Positions 61,576 to 64,000 of a DNA stretch of 64,000 nucleotides are shown one piece after another. Each line of letters starts with the position of its first letter. Positions within the stretch are counted from its first letter, which is position 1. The stretch comes from Bacteroidales bacterium (GTDB lineage: Bacteria > Bacteroidota > Bacteroidia > Bacteroidales > UBA932), in assembly GCA_015060385.1 (NCBI GenBank), contig SUYO01000004.1, positions 62,001 through 126,000 on the forward strand, read 5' to 3'. The translations under genes and the position numbers were made by a program. The notes under the pieces are model-generated. The model saw only the letters and a program-made list of their open reading frames with translations, made no database searches and was not told where the DNA came from.

Positions 61576-62351
61576 TATTCAATTCTGACATTTATCGTTG
61601 ACCGGGCGGGAGATACTCCCAGACCCTTAAGTATCAGCGGTATCCTTTCATGCCTTTCGTCTGCCGAGGGTTCATATCCTATGACCATCACACCCTCCTC
61701 ACCATGCTTCAGCACCTCGGGACGGGTCTCGAATGTAATGTTCCGGGGCAGGAACATCCTCTCACAGTCCAGTCTGAGTTCGCTTCCGCTCAGGTTCATG
61801 AACTTCAGTTCCTGAACCGACCTCACTCCCCTTTCGAAAACAACTTCGCTTGTCCTAAGACGGATTCCTCCCATCTGAACATGATACAGGCCTGACCTGT
61901 CATCACTGTATCCTACATCCACAGTAAGCTTCAGGACTGCTGCAGGGTCATTGCCGGGACCTGTGTATACGAATATCTTTCTCTCAAATCTCCCAGGGTG
62001 TCCCTCCGGATCGTATCTGGCAGTCAGGACGGTCGATTTTCCCGGATTCAGCACACGGTCTGCAACAGTCGCAGTAACGCAGGAACAGGTCGTATTGATC
62101 CTGTGTATGCTGACAGGTTCATTACCGACATTCGTCATCTCATAATGGAAATACTGCGGAGGATCATCCTCATTCATAGGCGGCGCCACCATATGCCTCG
62201 TACTGAAACTCAACGACAGGGAATCAGCGGAAAGCCTTGGCGACTCAACCGCCTCAAGCTGTCCCCTGGGCACTATCCTTATCTGTGCATGAGCCGTATG
62301 AACAGACATGGCCAGCAGACACAGAGCCGATATGAATGCCGCATACTTCAT
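61575..62351 (-). CDS. DUF1573 exported protein
   Basis: A 258-residue protein with a signal peptide (about 1-22, AHAQ). One Ig-like DUF1573 domain (about 60-150) with the hallmark NTTCSCVTA after VGNEPVSIHRI, then PGKSTVLTARYDPEGHPGRF. A second similar Ig-like segment follows (about 165-255). The family is abundant in Bacteroidota and may bind surface or periplasmic partners. It starts 3 bp after the subtilase stop. Confidence 0.87.
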   Translation of the reverse strand: MKYAAFISALCLLAMSVHTAHAQIRIVPRGQLEAVESPRLSADSLSLSFSTRHMVAPPMNEDDPPQYFHYEMTNVGNEPVSIHRINTTCSCVTATVADRVLNPGKSTVLTARYDPEGHPGRFERKIFVYTGPGNDPAAVLKLTVDVGYSDDRSGLYHVQMGGIRLRTSEVVFERGVRSVQELKFMNLSGSELRLDCERMFLPRNITFETRPEVLKHGEEGVMVIGYEPSADERHERIPLILKGLGVSPARSTINVRIE

Positions 62352-62354
62352 CCG

Positions 62355-64000
62355 TTACAACCAGCCGTTACCGTTTGCAGTATCCCTGACCGTGATGACA
62401 AACGATGCTGAAGCACCGTTGCCGGAACTGACCACAGCCTTGGTCTGTCCTGGCGCGATGCCACGGAAGACCAGCTTGTTTCCGACTGCGTCACATGAAA
62501 CGAGCTCCTGGTTTTCTACAGACACAGAATAGGTCTGACCTTCACCACCCTCGAAATACATGGACGGGATCAAGGTCACAGTACCGTTGACAGCAACAAA
62601 CACGTTAGGGAAGGTCATCTCCACTCCGGCACCGGCCACAGCCTGAAGGAAGGCATATGCATCAACCTGTCCCTCGCCCATCTGACCTCTGTAGTTCCTC
62701 AGGTCCATGCTCGAAAGGTGTACATCCGAAAGGTCCGCTACATATTTGTAGAAGAGCTTCGGAGAATCCATATCCCAGAATGATTCTATCGGGCGGCTGG
62801 TACTATGCAGCAGTTCCCTGATTTCTTCAGCCTTGACGTGTCTGTGCAGTTTGGCTGCATATGAAAGGCCTAAGGCAACAACTCCTGAAACATGCGGACA
62901 TGCCATGGAAGTACCCTCCATATATCCGTATCCCGCAAGGTCACCTGCAGAACCTGTCACATTATAAGGCAGAGTAGAAAGCACACATCCTACTGCACCC
63001 TTGTTCGGACCGTCGCCATACTCGTAATAGTAGTCCTGGTCTCCGCCCGGAGCGCTTATCGTTGTACCTTTGCCGTAGTTGGTATACACAGCCGGAGTAT
63101 AGTCTCCTGCAGTAGCTGCAACAGAGACGAACTCAGGATATGCTGCCGGATAACTTGCTGCAGGGGCATATTCATTACCGGCGGCGAAGACAACTATACC
63201 TCCGTCTACGACTCCGTCAGGAGAGCCTGCATTGTGTACGAAATAGTCGAGTGCCTTGAACTCCAGGAGATTCGCGCTCTCCCATTCCTCATCGGTAGAG
63301 AACTGAGGAGTCCAGTCAAACGGATTGGCTGCTCCTGAAATATATCCCCAGCTGCACTGGAGCACGACGGCTCCGTTGTCAGCCGCATATTTGATGGCAC
63401 GCACCTCATCCAGTACAGTACCGGCAAGCGCACCGGAAAATATCTGACATGACATGATCCTCACTCCGGGAGCATCCGATGTACCGCCGGCGATCGAACT
63501 GATGCCGATGCCGTTGTCATTTGCGGCCGCAATCACACCGGCCACATGTGTTCCGTGCCCGGTATCATATCTTCCGTTGGTCGATATGACACCGGATCCT
63601 GCCGCGAAATTATATCCATATACATCACCGGCATAGCCGTTGCCGTCATTGTCTTCTGTCGAGCGCCATACCTCACCTTCGTTCACCCACATGCTTGACT
63701 TGAGGTCCGGGTGGGAGAAATCAACACCCTCGTCAAGCACGGCTACTATGATGGAAGGATCGCCTGTGCAAAGGTCCCACGCCTTCTCGACATTTACATC
63801 CGCCCCGGCAATGAACTTTGTCGGAGCAAGGTCACCGTTGTTGACCAGATGCCACTGAAGACCCAGATGCGGGTCATTGAATCTTGCCACCCTGGCAGAC
63901 GAATACATCTGCTTCATTGCCGAAGCTGTAAGCGGAACTGCCTTTTCCGTTGATGCCCTCTTGAGGGTGCGGTTGAACTCCACACGGCTCACTTCTCCCA
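62355..64000 (-). CDS. S8 family subtilisin-like serine protease, 5' end cut by window
   Basis: The frame is open to the right edge, so the N-terminus lies outside. Counting from a GTG at 63992, the catalytic triad is D87 (AVLDEGVDFSHPDL), H146 (TGHGTHVAG) and S362 (GTSMACPHVSG). A C-terminal extension (about 445-545) is beta-rich and Ig-like (VFVAVNGTVTLIPSMYFEGG, FVITVRDTANGNGWL). The signal peptide or lipobox is not visible. It is upstream of the DUF1573 and lipocalin-like genes with almost no spacing, so it probably leads that operon. Confidence 0.93.
   Translation of the reverse strand, partial: GEVSRVEFNRTLKRASTEKAVPLTASAMKQMYSSARVARFNDPHLGLQWHLVNNGDLAPTKFIAGADVNVEKAWDLCTGDPSIIVAVLDEGVDFSHPDLKSSMWVNEGEVWRSTEDNDGNGYAGDVYGYNFAAGSGVISTNGRYDTGHGTHVAGVIAAANDNGIGISSIAGGTSDAPGVRIMSCQIFSGALAGTVLDEVRAIKYAADNGAVVLQCSWGYISGAANPFDWTPQFSTDEEWESANLLEFKALDYFVHNAGSPDGVVDGGIVVFAAGNEYAPAASYPAAYPEFVSVAATAGDYTPAVYTNYGKGTTISAPGGDQDYYYEYGDGPNKGAVGCVLSTLPYNVTGSAGDLAGYGYMEGTSMACPHVSGVVALGLSYAAKLHRHVKAEEIRELLHSTSRPIESFWDMDSPKLFYKYVADLSDVHLSSMDLRNYRGQMGEGQVDAYAFLQAVAGAGVEMTFPNVFVAVNGTVTLIPSMYFEGGEGQTYSVSVENQELVSCDAVGNKLVFRGIAPGQTKAVVSSGNGASASFVITVRDTANGNGWL

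Overview
The window looks like the chromosome of a Bacteroidales bacterium (phylum Bacteroidota). Evidence: a SusC-type TonB-dependent receptor next to a hybrid two-component system, DUF4293 and DUF1573 proteins, a TonB-dependent cobalamin receptor behind a B12 riboswitch, and many starts preceded by the Bacteroidota -7 element TAnnTTTG (sometimes with TTG or TTTG 19-22 bp upstream). The genus cannot be fixed from sequence alone. No rRNA, tRNA or CRISPR array was seen.

Layout. 1-8 kb: the 5' part of a susC gene (cut by the left edge), a divergent HTCS regulator, and a GH43 glycosidase plus GPH sugar importer. 8-17.5 kb: transketolase, a decayed GH97 gene ending at a REP-like palindrome, mannonate dehydratase uxuA, and a plus-strand operon (SDR, DJ-1/PfpI, SDR, VOC, intact GH97). 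17.5-20.3 kb: cobalamin riboswitch, btuB-like receptor and an unusually short FecCD permease. 20.4-25.3 kb: M16 peptidase, Zn peptidase, alanine racemase. 25.3-29.6 kb: an AT-richer 4.3-kb integrative element. 29.5-36.4 kb: LMW tyrosine phosphatase, hexuronate genes uxaC/uxaB/uxaA, M28 membrane peptidase. 36.5-46 kb (minus): EttA, membrane AraC regulator, and a likely operon SPOR lipoprotein, M28-TonB fusion, leuS, yitT, yitT. 46-64 kb: CapA-like protein, PhoH, TPR protein, GyrA, ClpC-like ATPase, Gph phosphatase, AI-2E family protein, alpha/beta hydrolase, nucleoside phosphorylase, DUF4293, FabF, LytTR regulator, and a minus-strand cluster of lipoprotein, DUF1573 protein and subtilase (cut by the right edge).

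How it fits together. Much of the left half serves carbohydrate use: glycan sensing and uptake, xyloside/arabinoside and alpha-galactoside/glucoside hydrolysis, and hexuronate breakdown by UxaC, UxaB, UxaA and UxuA, with an SDR as the probable fructuronate reductase. Transketolase links pentoses to central metabolism. The right half is mostly housekeeping and envelope maintenance.

The most notable object is the 4.3-kb element. It integrated into the 5' end of the LMW phosphatase gene, which probably formed an operon with alr. A 19-codon remnant stays fused to alr on the left. On the right the element supplies a new promoter, start codon and first codons, so the phosphatase is rebuilt. Inside are a tyrosine recombinase, a nested inverted-repeat leader with an internal terminator-like hairpin, a 46-aa basic protein, two tiny membrane proteins on the opposite strand, a NUMOD3-like peptide and a Rep-like protein. 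Other points of interest are the M28-TonB fusion with a degenerate zinc site, the orphan short permease under B12 control, and a ClpC-type ATPase lacking its middle domain.
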